From positions 62,001-126,000 of the forward strand of contig NZ_WMBB01000006.1 of NCBI RefSeq assembly GCF_009708175.1: a DNA stretch of 64,000 nucleotides, in the 5' to 3' direction. This document shows, in pieces, positions 10,626-18,773 of this stretch. The position numbers were made by a program, and so were the translations under genes. This DNA is from Nocardia aurantiaca (GTDB lineage: Bacteria; Actinomycetota; Actinomycetes; Mycobacteriales; Mycobacteriaceae). The stretch's first letter is position 1. Every line of letters begins with the position of its first letter. Under the pieces are notes generated by a model. It saw only the letters and a program-made list of their open reading frames with translations. It was not told the DNA's origin and made no database searches.

Positions 10626-11462
10626 TTACGGTAGCGCGGTGGTCGCACTGACGAGCCAGGCCGCCACACGCAGCCGAATGCCGTCAGGGGTGACGTAGGG
10701 GGCCAGTGCGGCCGAGATCGCCTGGCGCACCTGGTCGTCGGTGGCGAAGTCGGCGAGGGAACGGTGGTAGTGGAGCGGACCCCAGCCCATGATGAACTCG
10801 GTGGCGTCGGGGATGTCATTGCCCCAGATGCCTTCGACCTCACGGTATTCGACGTCGATAGCGCGGAATCCAGTTTCGGACAACAGGTTCCGGATGCGTT
10901 CTGGATCGGTGAACTGACCCTCGGCGGCGCCGACGGCGAAGGTGTCGAGATGAGCTGCGGCGGCTCCGAATACGGCGCCCAGATCGGTACCGGGCATGGG
11001 CGACATGGCGACGAAAGCGAGGCGGCCGCCGGGACGCAGGGCGCGGGCGATATTGGCGAAGGCGGCCATGGGGTCGGCGAAGAACATGATGCCGAAGCGG
11101 CTCAACGCGGCGTCGAAAGCGTTGTCGAGGAAGGGGAATACCTGGGCGTCGCCTTGTTCGAAGGTGACGTTGGGGATCTGTTCGGCCGCGGCGAGGGCAC
11201 GGGCCCGGCCGAGCATCGGGCCGGAGAGGTCGACGCCGGTGGCGGATCCGCTTCCAGCTCGCCGGGCGGCGGCACGAGTCAATTGGCCGTTGCCGCAACC
11301 GATGTCGAGGACGCGGTCACCGTCGGAGATACACGCGGCGGTCAGCAGCGGTTCGTTGAAGCCGCGGTTCACCGCGTCGTAGCGGTCGTGATTGCCTGCC
11401 CAGTATTCGCCCTCGTAGCCGTTCCAGGCCTCGAATTGGGCGGTATTGACGATCTCGGTCAT
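10626..11462 (-). CDS. Class I SAM-dependent methyltransferase
   Basis: A 278 aa methyltransferase. Motif I is VLDIGCGNGQLTRAA (about residues 50-64), an acidic post-I residue lies in GVDLSGPM, and EQGDAQVFPF and the post-motif RALRPGGRLAFVAM follow the Methyltransf_11/25 pattern. The ATG at 11462 has AGGAG six nt upstream. It forms an operon with the downstream TetR and is divergent from an alpha/beta hydrolase. The methyl acceptor is unknown; control by a ligand-responsive TetR suggests modification of a small molecule rather than a housekeeping substrate. Confidence 0.85.
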   Translation of the reverse strand: MTEIVNTAQFEAWNGYEGEYWAGNHDRYDAVNRGFNEPLLTAACISDGDRVLDIGCGNGQLTRAAARRAGSGSATGVDLSGPMLGRARALAAAEQIPNVTFEQGDAQVFPFLDNAFDAALSRFGIMFFADPMAAFANIARALRPGGRLAFVAMSPMPGTDLGAVFGAAAAHLDTFAVGAAEGQFTDPERIRNLLSETGFRAIDVEYREVEGIWGNDIPDATEFIMGWGPLHYHRSLADFATDDQVRQAISAALAPYVTPDGIRLRVAAWLVSATTALP

Positions 11463-11475
11463 GATCGACTCCTAT

Positions 11476-11505
11476 ATGAACGATAGTTCATGAACGCAAG
11501 TTCAT
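11476..11505. promoter_or_regulatory. Tandem overlapping palindromic operators
   Basis: Two perfect interrupted palindromes, ATGAACGATAGTTCAT (11476-11491) and ATGAACGCAAGTTCAT (11490-11505), share two bases and are 14 bp apart centre to centre. They begin 14 nt upstream of the methyltransferase start, in the divergent region facing the hydrolase gene. Spacing and symmetry fit a TetR dimer pair; binding by the TetR at 9996 is inferred. Confidence 0.75.
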
Positions 11506-11587
11506 AATGAGCTTCGATCCCCGATCGAGTCAAGAGCCCCGTCGGACAAAGGTTTCGGCTGTCGGTGGCCCGTGCGATCCTCTGGGC

Positions 11588-12289
11588 ATGGCACGGATAC
11601 TGCTGATTCCCGGCTTCTGGCTGGGCGCGTGGGCATGGGAGGACGTGGCCGGACCGCTGCGGTCGCTCGGGGACGAGGTCGACGCACTGACCCTGCCGGG
11701 ACTGGATCCGGGCGATCCGGAGCGGCTGTCGGCAACCTTGCAGACACAGGCGCGGGCCATCGTCGACGCCGCCCGGGCGGCCGATGTCCTGGTGGCACAT
11801 TCGGGCGCCGGCGCGGCGGCCTACATGGCGACGGACCTGGCGCCGGAACACTTTTCGAGGGTGATCTATGCCGATAGCGCACCCATGCCGGCCGGGTTCA
11901 TCCTGAACCCCGCCCTGGGGGACACGGCGGAGTTCCCACTGCCCGAGACCTGGGAAGAGGTGGAGGCGGCGGGGAGCAGCCTGGCAGGCCTGAACGAGGC
12001 GATGCTGGCCCGATTCCGCGAGCGGGCGGTGCCGGTCCCGGCCGGGGTGGCCGCACGGCCGGTGACGCTCGGCGATTCGGCTGCGCGACTGAAGGTTCCG
12101 ACCACGGTCATCTGTTGTAGCTTCCCCTCGGAGCTGGTCCAGCAGCTACGCGATGCCGGGGAGCTGCCGCTGTTCCGAGAGCTGCGGAACATCGACGCCG
12201 AGTACGTGGACCTGCCGACGGGACACTGGCCGATGTGGTCGAAGCCGACGGAACTCGCGGAACTGATTCACCATGCGGTACAGCGCTGA
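11588..12289 (+). CDS. Alpha/beta hydrolase
   Basis: A 233 aa alpha/beta-hydrolase-fold protein. LLIPGFWLGAWAWEDV at the N-terminus gives the oxyanion-hole turn, VAHSGAGAAAY (about residues 72-82) is the nucleophile elbow with Ser in the unusual form H-S-G-A-G, and LPTGHWPMW near the C-terminus supplies the catalytic His. The ATG at 11588 is preferred; upstream codons in frame reach into the operator region. It is divergent from the methyltransferase/TetR operon and may share its control. The substrate is unknown. Confidence 0.82.
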   Translation: MARILLIPGFWLGAWAWEDVAGPLRSLGDEVDALTLPGLDPGDPERLSATLQTQARAIVDAARAADVLVAHSGAGAAAYMATDLAPEHFSRVIYADSAPMPAGFILNPALGDTAEFPLPETWEEVEAAGSSLAGLNEAMLARFRERAVPVPAGVAARPVTLGDSAARLKVPTTVICCSFPSELVQQLRDAGELPLFRELRNIDAEYVDLPTGHWPMWSKPTELAELIHHAVQR

Positions 12290-12611
12290 GCTTTCCGGCC
12301 GGGCGCCGAACAATCAGCGACCAATTGGCAAATATTCAGCGACGGAACACATCCGGATAGGCGGTCGCTCGGCTTGCTGCAAGCTCAGCGAAGCTGTTAA
12401 CACTTGCCGCCACATGCGACATTTCAGGGTTGCAGGGTAATCGCTTGCGTGGCTGGATGATCAAATTTCTTGGCGGCGCGAACATGGTGCTGGTTGGATG
12501 CCGGAGTATCGCCTCGTTCGACGCGGACGCGAGCGAAGTCCTGCATACTACGACGGGCAGCGGCAAGGCTGTCCTCACTACGAGATCGATGAACTCTTCG
12601 GGGGTTTGTAC
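12290..12611. other. Intergenic region upstream of the LprG-like gene
   Basis: About 320 bp with locally lower GC (for example around 12315-12345 and 12455-12475), probably promoter sequence for the lipoprotein gene. An open frame from 12498 runs in frame into the lipoprotein, and another frame (12430-12615) overlaps its start. Neither has clear coding bias, and the extension would displace the signal peptide, so both are left out. Confidence 0.5.
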
Positions 12612-13439
12612 ATGAATGAACTGATGTCCCACGACAAGCGCGCGTCTGGACGCCGGATCCGACGCGGCGTCCTCCCGATCATGATCGCGGCGGCCGCGGC
12701 GGCCGCGCTCGTGACGGGCTGCTCCTCGTCCAGTTCGGACAGCAAGGCCACCACCTCCCAGGCGGCGCCGCCGTCGCAGCTGCCCGACGGCGCGCAGATC
12801 GTCGCCGAATCCGCCAAGACCACCCAGACCTTGCAGTCGGTGCACGTGGTGATGGACGTCAAGAACCTCCCGACCCTCCCGGTCGAGAGCATCAAGGCCG
12901 ACGTCACCAACCAGCCACAGGGCCAGGGCCAGGCCATCGGTGAGGCCAAGGTCAAGGTCAAGCAGGACGCCGACTTCACCGACACCAAGTTCATGGTCGT
13001 CGACAAGACCCTCTACACCGGCGACGGCAGCAAATACGCTCCCGTCGGCCCCGCCGAGAAGGTCTACGACCCGGGCGTCCTCCTGGACAAGGACAAGGGT
13101 CTCGCCAATGTCATTGCGCAGGTGAAGAACGCGAAGGCCGAGGGCCGCGAGAAGATCGACGGCGTTGACACCGTGAAGGTGACCGGCACCATCGACGCCT
13201 CGGTGTTCGACCCGGTCGTGCCTCAGATCGGCAAGGACGGCGGCAGCTTCCCGATCACCCTGTACATCAAGGACGTCGCTCCGCCGAGCGGCTCGGGCAC
13301 CACACTGCCGTCCACGGCCGCCTCGCCGGGCACCGGCCCGAACCTGGTGCGCGCCGTGGTGACCAAGGATGCCGGCACCGTCACAGTTACCTTGTCCGAC
13401 TGGGCGAAGCCGGTTCACGTCACCAAGCCCGGCGGCTAA
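12612..13439 (+). CDS. LprG/LppX-type lipoprotein (LppX_LprAFG family)
   Basis: A 275 aa exported lipoprotein. The signal peptide has a basic n-region (HDKRASGRRIRR), an alanine-rich h-region and lipobox LVTGC near residue 37, followed by a Ser-rich linker. The mature domain from about residue 60 (AESAKTTQTLQSVHVVMDVK) matches the LppX/LprG fold, which in mycobacteria carries triacylated lipids such as lipoarabinomannan precursors and triacylglycerol across the periplasm. Unlike mycobacterial lprG, it is not followed by a P55-type MFS gene; the next genes are the desaturase-PKS-exporter trio. A lipid-shuttle role for that trio is attractive but unproven. A terminator-like hairpin follows. Confidence 0.85.
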   Translation: MNELMSHDKRASGRRIRRGVLPIMIAAAAAAALVTGCSSSSSDSKATTSQAAPPSQLPDGAQIVAESAKTTQTLQSVHVVMDVKNLPTLPVESIKADVTNQPQGQGQAIGEAKVKVKQDADFTDTKFMVVDKTLYTGDGSKYAPVGPAEKVYDPGVLLDKDKGLANVIAQVKNAKAEGREKIDGVDTVKVTGTIDASVFDPVVPQIGKDGGSFPITLYIKDVAPPSGSGTTLPSTAASPGTGPNLVRAVVTKDAGTVTVTLSDWAKPVHVTKPGG

Positions 13440-13468
13440 ACAAGTACCTGCCTGTCATGTGAGTTCGG

Positions 13469-13530
13469 AGCCGGTTCGGGGAAAGAGCGACGGCGGCAAC
13501 GGCTGTCGTCCGCCCACCCCCGGACCGGCT
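13469..13530 (+). terminator. Terminator after the LprG-like gene
   Basis: Arms at 13469-13481 and 13518-13530 pair at 12 of 13 positions and enclose a smaller CGAC/GTCG stem. TTTCGCGTTT follows. This separates the lipoprotein gene from the desaturase-PKS operon 185 bp further on. Confidence 0.6.
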
Positions 13531-13715
13531 TTCGCGTTTCGGCAAACCGTCCGAAACCGCATTGCCTACAACAAATTCCGGCTCGTCCCGCGAGCTGGTT
13601 GATCCGCAGCCGACCGAGGCTGCACGCTTAAGAGATTGTTCAGTGAAATGCAAGGCGCGGCAACGACTATTTCGTCCGAAGGTTCAAACGTCGTGCTTGC
13701 GTGTGGAGGGATGAA

Positions 13716-15206
13716 ATGACGATCGAACGCCCGGAAGCCGAAGCGACGATCGAGCGCCAGGAGCCCCAGGGGGAGGACGAGTTCCGTCGGCCCCCGCTGG
13801 ACGGCCCCCCGCCGGCATCGAATGTCTGGGTCTACAACGGCAAAGCCTACGACCTCAGCGACTGGATTTCCAAGCATCCGGGCGGCGAGTTCTTCATCGG
13901 CCGGACCAAGAACCGCGACATCACCTCGATCGTCGGTTCGTATCACAAGAACCCGGAGGCCATCGGCCGCATCCTGAAGAAGTACGCGCTGGATCGCGAC
14001 GCCCTGCCCGAGGACATCCACCCCAAGGCCAACGCGCCGGCGTTCCTCTTCAACGAGGGATTCGACAGCTGGCGCGACACCCCGAAGTTCACCTTCGACA
14101 ACACCGATGACCTCCTACACAAGGTCAAGGCGCGGCTCAAGGAACCCGCGCTGGCCGCCCGAATCCGGCGCATGGACACCTACTTCAACATCGTGGTGGC
14201 CACGCTTGCGGTGCTGTACTTCGCGGTGCAGGGCGTGCGGCTGTTCGAGCGCAGCTGGATGCCGTTGCCGGTGTTCGTGATCGCCATGGTGCTGCTGCGC
14301 AGCTCACTGGCCGGCTTCGGGCACTACGCCATCCACCGCGCCCAGAAGGGCATGAACAAGATCTATACGAATGCCTTCGACTTCAATTACGTCGCACTGG
14401 CTTTCGTGACCGCGGACGGCCACGCGCTGCTGCACCACCCGCACACCCAGAGTGAAGTCGACATCAAGAAGAACGTCTTCACCATGATGATGCGGATCCC
14501 GCGGCTGTACCGGGTGCCGATCCACACCCTGCACAAGTTCGGTCACACCGTCACCGGCATGACCTTCCGCCTGGTCGATGTCTGCCGCCTCACCCGCAAG
14601 GTGGGCATCAAGGACATGTACGGCACCTGGGGCGGTGCGCTGCCGCACTTCATCGGCTCCTTCGGCGTGCGCTTGCTGCTGCTGGGCGAGCTGATCGTCT
14701 TCACCGTGATGGGCGACTTCTGGGCCTGGGCACTGCAATTCGTGATCACACTGTGGATCTCCACCTTCCTGGTGGTGGCCAGCCACGACTTCGAGCTAGA
14801 GACCGAGGAGATCGAATCCAACTCCGAGGATTGGGGCGTCAATCAAATCGAGCAGGCCTACGACCTGAAAGTGATCGGCAACCGCTACATCGACTGCTTC
14901 CTGTCCGCCGGCCTGAGCTCGCACCGGGTACATCACGTATTGCCCTACCAGCGCAGTGGTTTCGCGAACATCGCGACCGAGGACGTGCTGCGCGAGGAGT
15001 CCGCGAACTTCGGGGTGGAGTGGCTGCCGGCCAAGAGTTTCTTCACCGACCGCTTCCCCAAGCAGATCCGCACCTACATTCTCGCGCCGTCCGACGACGC
15101 GGTGGAGCGCAAGTGGGGGTTCGTCAAGGAGCACTTCTCACCACTTGCCCTGAAGACCTGCGCCGTCTACACGGTTCAGGGCTTCACCGGAATCGGAACC
15201 GTCTGA
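13716..15206 (+). CDS. Cytochrome b5 domain-fatty acid desaturase fusion
   Basis: A 496 aa membrane-bound di-iron desaturase with an N-terminal cytochrome b5-like domain, the layout of front-end desaturases that receive electrons through the fused heme domain. The heme motif HPGG (H54) with a second candidate ligand H77 lies in residues 35-95. TM helices flank three histidine boxes: HYAIH (203-207), HALLHH (236-241) and HRVHH (403-407). The ATG at 13716 has GGAGGG five nt upstream; an in-frame GTG 15 nt earlier is less likely. It resembles, as I recall, M. tuberculosis Rv1371, which also precedes the type III PKS pks18. Here it heads a three-gene run (82 nt to the PKS), suggesting it desaturates the acyl starter. 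Confidence 0.88.
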   Translation: MTIERPEAEATIERQEPQGEDEFRRPPLDGPPPASNVWVYNGKAYDLSDWISKHPGGEFFIGRTKNRDITSIVGSYHKNPEAIGRILKKYALDRDALPEDIHPKANAPAFLFNEGFDSWRDTPKFTFDNTDDLLHKVKARLKEPALAARIRRMDTYFNIVVATLAVLYFAVQGVRLFERSWMPLPVFVIAMVLLRSSLAGFGHYAIHRAQKGMNKIYTNAFDFNYVALAFVTADGHALLHHPHTQSEVDIKKNVFTMMMRIPRLYRVPIHTLHKFGHTVTGMTFRLVDVCRLTRKVGIKDMYGTWGGALPHFIGSFGVRLLLLGELIVFTVMGDFWAWALQFVITLWISTFLVVASHDFELETEEIESNSEDWGVNQIEQAYDLKVIGNRYIDCFLSAGLSSHRVHHVLPYQRSGFANIATEDVLREESANFGVEWLPAKSFFTDRFPKQIRTYILAPSDDAVERKWGFVKEHFSPLALKTCAVYTVQGFTGIGTV

Positions 15207-15288
15207 ACCGATTCCACTTACCGCGGTGCGTTCACGCATGCGCCGACCGCACCGCGGGTCGTCATATCGAAACGAGGGGAGTAATTTC

Positions 15289-16491
15289 ATGTCTATCACC
15301 ATCGATGAGGGGAGCGCCCGCCGCTCGGCGGCGACCCGGCTCGCGGGGGGCAAGCCCGGCCGCAACTTCGCAACGACCCCGTTGCCGCCCACCCCGCCGA
15401 CCACCGTCGGCGTGATCGAATCCATCGCTACCGGTTCGCCGGGCCAGATCTTCTCGCAGGCCGACGCCGCCGCCCAGGTGGCCGGACTGTTCGCCGATCC
15501 GGTGCAGCAGGCGCGGATTCCGCGGATCTACCAGAAGACCCGCATCACCACCCGCCACCTGGCGGTCAACCCGGTCGAACCCGAATTCCTCTCCTACAGC
15601 AAGGAATCCGGCACCATCCGGGACCGCATGAACACCTTCTACGAACACGCGGTGCCGCTGGCCGTGGATGTGGCCGGACGCGCCACCGCCCACCTGGAGG
15701 ACCCTGCCTCGGAGATCGGCATGCTGGTCTTCGCCACCAGCACCGGGTTCATCGCGCCGGGCGTGGACGTGGCCGTGGTCAAGCAGCTGGGCCTATCCCC
15801 CGCCGTCAACCGCGTCATCGTGAACTTCATGGGCTGCGCCGCGGCCATGAACTCGGTGCGCGCCGCGGTGGATTTCGTCCGGGCGCACCCGGACAAGAAG
15901 GCGCTGGTCGTCTGCATCGAAATCAGCTCGGTGAACGCCGTGTTCGACGACAACATCAATGACGTCATCATCCACAGCCTCTTCGGTGACGGCTGCGGCG
16001 CGGTGGTCATCGGGGCCAGCCAGCCGCGGCAGCATCTGCCGGCCGGCACCGTGGTCATCCGCGACAGCTTCAGCTACCTGTTCGACGACGCGGAGGACGG
16101 AATCGTCCTTGGCGTCAACGACAATGGCATCACCTGCGAGCTGTCGGAGAATCTGCCGCAGTACATTCTGCGCGGGGTAGACCCGGTCGTGACCACCGTG
16201 CTGGCGCGCAATGGCATGACCAAGTCCGACATCGATCTGTGGGCGATCCACCCGGGTGGCCCGAAGATCATCGAGGAGTCGGTCCGCTCGCTGGGCATCG
16301 GCTCCGAGCAGGCCGCGACCAGCTGGGACGTGCTCGCCGAATACGGCAACATGCTCAGCGTCTCACTGATCTTCGTGCTCGAGCAGATGATCGCGCAGCA
16401 CGCGACCAAGCCGATCTCGACCGGAGTGGCATTCTCCTTCGCACCGGGCGTCACCCTCGAAGGCGTCATCTTCGACATCATCCGCCCCTGA
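15289..16491 (+). CDS. Type III polyketide synthase, Pks18-like
   Basis: A 400 aa chalcone-synthase-fold homodimeric enzyme that extends a CoA-linked starter with malonyl-CoA and cyclises the product. The catalytic triad is intact: Cys183 in NFMGCAAAMN, His321 in WAIHPGGPKI and Asn354 in EYGNMLS. Long stretches match M. tuberculosis Pks18 from memory (IPRIYQKTRITTRHLAVNP-like and FATSTGFIAPGVDVAVVK regions), with all triad positions shifted by eight. Pks18 makes long-chain alkyl-alpha-pyrones from C12-C20 starters, so a similar long-chain pyrone or resorcinol is expected. The ATG at 15289 follows GAGGGGAG. It lies between a desaturase and an ABC exporter on the same strand. Confidence 0.92.
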   Translation: MSITIDEGSARRSAATRLAGGKPGRNFATTPLPPTPPTTVGVIESIATGSPGQIFSQADAAAQVAGLFADPVQQARIPRIYQKTRITTRHLAVNPVEPEFLSYSKESGTIRDRMNTFYEHAVPLAVDVAGRATAHLEDPASEIGMLVFATSTGFIAPGVDVAVVKQLGLSPAVNRVIVNFMGCAAAMNSVRAAVDFVRAHPDKKALVVCIEISSVNAVFDDNINDVIIHSLFGDGCGAVVIGASQPRQHLPAGTVVIRDSFSYLFDDAEDGIVLGVNDNGITCELSENLPQYILRGVDPVVTTVLARNGMTKSDIDLWAIHPGGPKIIEESVRSLGIGSEQAATSWDVLAEYGNMLSVSLIFVLEQMIAQHATKPISTGVAFSFAPGVTLEGVIFDIIRP

Positions 16492-16545
16492 CAAGCCCAT
16501 CTGTCAGAAAACAGGCGTCAGTTCCGTCCAGAGAGACCAGCAGTC

Positions 16546-18477
16546 ATGCAACTCATCAGATTCCTCATCTCCATCTCGTGGATGCGGATCGCCGGCGTCA
16601 TCGCCTCCGGTCTCATCTGCGGTGCGGCCAATACCTACCTGGTGACATTGATTCGGGGAGTGGTGTCACCAGAACCGCATCCGGGCGTCACGGTACAAGC
16701 GTTCGTCGCGACCGCGCTGGTCATCCTGATCAGCGGCGTGATCTCGCAGGTGCTGCTGATCCGCCTGGCACAGGACGCCATCTACCGGTTGCGAGCCGAT
16801 CTGAGCTCGCGCATCGTGTCCGCTCCGCTCGAGCACCTCGAGCGGCTCGGACAGCACCGCCTGATCGCGACGCTGACCGAGGACGTGCGGTCGCTGTCGC
16901 AGGCGGTGACGGCCATCCCGAGCATCTGCATCGATCTGGCCACCATCATCGGGTGCTTCGTGTTCCTGGCGATAGTGTCCGGCTGGATCTTCGCCACCAC
17001 GGTGGCGGGCACGCTACTCGGAATCGCCTGTGTCGAACTGGTTCTCAAGCGGGTGCGCGCCCTGTACAAGTCCGCGCGCGAGAACGAGGACGGGCTGCTG
17101 CGCTCCTTCCAGGCGGTGTCGCTGGGCATCAAGGAGCTCAAGCTGCACCGCGGCCGGCGCCGCGACTTCATGGACAAGCATCTGCTGGGCTCCGCCGAGA
17201 CGCTGCGCACGCAGAATATCGAGGCCGGCTCGAAATTCACCGTCGCCCAGGGCTTCGGGCAGCTGCTGCAGCTGGCCACCATGGCGCTCATCCTCTTCGG
17301 GCTCGCCCGGGCCCTCGACCTGCCGCAGAACGTGATGTTCGGATACGTCCTCGTCACAACCTTTTTGGCAATGCCCATGCAGAACTTCATGCACCGGATC
17401 CCGGACCTGCTGCGCGGTGACGTCGCGCTCTCCAAGATCCGTTCCCTCAACCTGTCCATTCAGACGGCACACGACGAATCGACCCTGCCCTACACCGAGC
17501 GGCCGGTCGTCGAGGCGGCCCGGCTGGAGCTGAACGACGTCAGCTACAGCTACCTGACCGAGGCGCCGCCCGCCTTCCCGCCCGTGCCGGGTGGCCCGCC
17601 GCCCGGAACCGGATCCCACCCGGGTGGAGGTGCGCGGCCGCACCCGGGTGGGGGCAATCGCCCCGGCGCGCCGGGTGCGCCGATGGGCGGACGGCCCGGA
17701 CCGCATCCGGGTGGACGGCCCGGCGGTCCGCCGCCCGGTCACGCCGCGGCGTCGCCCGATCGCCCGGATGTCAACGGGCACCGGTTCATCGAGCACGGCG
17801 GCCACAACGGACGACCCGTCCCGATGGGCGCGCCCGTGTCCCCGCCCGAGGCCGACGGCTCCGGCTTCCACCTCGGACCGCTGGACCTGACCTTCGAGCC
17901 CGGCCGGATCACCTTCATCGTGGGCGGCAACGGCAGCGGCAAATCGACCCTGGCCAAACTGATCACGGGCCTCTACGTCCCGCAGCACGGCCACCTGTCG
18001 CTCAACGGCGAGACCGTCGACCACGAGAATATCGAGTGGTTCCGGCAGAACTCGTCGGCGGTCTTCACCGACTTCCACCTGTTCGAGGATTACCTGGGCT
18101 TCGAGCCGGGCATCGACGACGAGGTCCGGAAGTACCTGAAGGAACTGCAGATCGACCACAAGGTCACCGTGGAGAACGGGCGGCTGTCCACCATCGCGCT
18201 GTCCCAGGGGCAGCGCAAGCGGCTGGCGCTGCTGACCGCGCTGCTCGAGGATCGCCCGATCTACATGTTCGACGAGTGGGCAGCGGATCAGGAACCCAAG
18301 TTCCGTGACGTCTTCTACCGCGAGATCCTGGTCAATCTCAAGAACCGCGGCAAGACCGTCATCGTGATCACCCACGACGACCGCTACTTCGACTGCGCCG
18401 ACCAGATCGTGAAACTCGACTTCGGCCGCATCGCCGAGGTCAAGGAACTCAGCCCGCCGCTGGCGGCTGCCGAGTAG
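16546..18477 (+). CDS. SyrD/PvdE-type ABC exporter with His/Gly/Pro-rich insertion
   Basis: A 643 aa half-transporter: six-helix TMD (about residues 1-305) fused to a nucleotide-binding domain, in the group that includes SyrD and PvdE. Walker A GGNGSGKST is at 460-468, the signature is LSQGQRKRL from 552, Walker B ends YMFDEWAADQEP, and an H-loop His is in VITHDDRYF. Between the first NBD strand (ARLELNDVSYSY, about 325) and GFHLGPLDLTFEPG (about 440) there is a roughly 90-residue insertion rich in Gly, Pro and His, with three HPGG repeats and at least seven His. This loop is only a few residues long in relatives I recall. The gene starts 54 nt after the PKS and probably exports its product. 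Confidence 0.87.
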   Translation: MQLIRFLISISWMRIAGVIASGLICGAANTYLVTLIRGVVSPEPHPGVTVQAFVATALVILISGVISQVLLIRLAQDAIYRLRADLSSRIVSAPLEHLERLGQHRLIATLTEDVRSLSQAVTAIPSICIDLATIIGCFVFLAIVSGWIFATTVAGTLLGIACVELVLKRVRALYKSARENEDGLLRSFQAVSLGIKELKLHRGRRRDFMDKHLLGSAETLRTQNIEAGSKFTVAQGFGQLLQLATMALILFGLARALDLPQNVMFGYVLVTTFLAMPMQNFMHRIPDLLRGDVALSKIRSLNLSIQTAHDESTLPYTERPVVEAARLELNDVSYSYLTEAPPAFPPVPGGPPPGTGSHPGGGARPHPGGGNRPGAPGAPMGGRPGPHPGGRPGGPPPGHAAASPDRPDVNGHRFIEHGGHNGRPVPMGAPVSPPEADGSGFHLGPLDLTFEPGRITFIVGGNGSGKSTLAKLITGLYVPQHGHLSLNGETVDHENIEWFRQNSSAVFTDFHLFEDYLGFEPGIDDEVRKYLKELQIDHKVTVENGRLSTIALSQGQRKRLALLTALLEDRPIYMFDEWAADQEPKFRDVFYREILVNLKNRGKTVIVITHDDRYFDCADQIVKLDFGRIAEVKELSPPLAAAE

Positions 18478-18491
18478 GCACGAAACACGAA

Positions 18492-18519
18492 GGCCCCGCA
18501 TCGATTTCGGTGCGGGGCC
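18492..18519. terminator. Hairpin terminator after the ABC exporter
   Basis: GGCCCCGCA (18492-18500) and TGCGGGGCC (18511-18519) form a nine-pair stem 14 nt after the stop codon. There is no T-run. The rest of the gap to 18773 shows no gene or other structure I can support. Confidence 0.6.
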
Positions 18520-18773
18520 GCGTCATGTCGGGGGCAGTGCTCAGTCAACGTCCAGCAGGGTACGCGCGTGGAATAGGCGCGGCGATGGTCGTGGCCCGGC
18601 GAGCGCTTCAGGATCGGCCTCGGCCGACTCCGCACGACAACGGCCTCGAGAATTCGACGATGGCACTGTGCCTCGACGGGTTCGAGGTGGCTGCCGCTCG
18701 GCTGTTCGCCGATCAGACATCGTCGAGCTCCAGTTTTCACACCTTGGCCCCGCTACAGCGGTGAATCACACCA

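Noticed and set aside
12336..13418. Minus-strand 360-codon frame
   Set aside because: Antisense to the LprG-like lipoprotein, which has a clear signal peptide and lipobox.
18384..18740. 118-codon minus-strand frame after the ABC exporter
   Set aside because: It overlaps the exporter 3' end antisense, crosses the terminator and has no coding signature.
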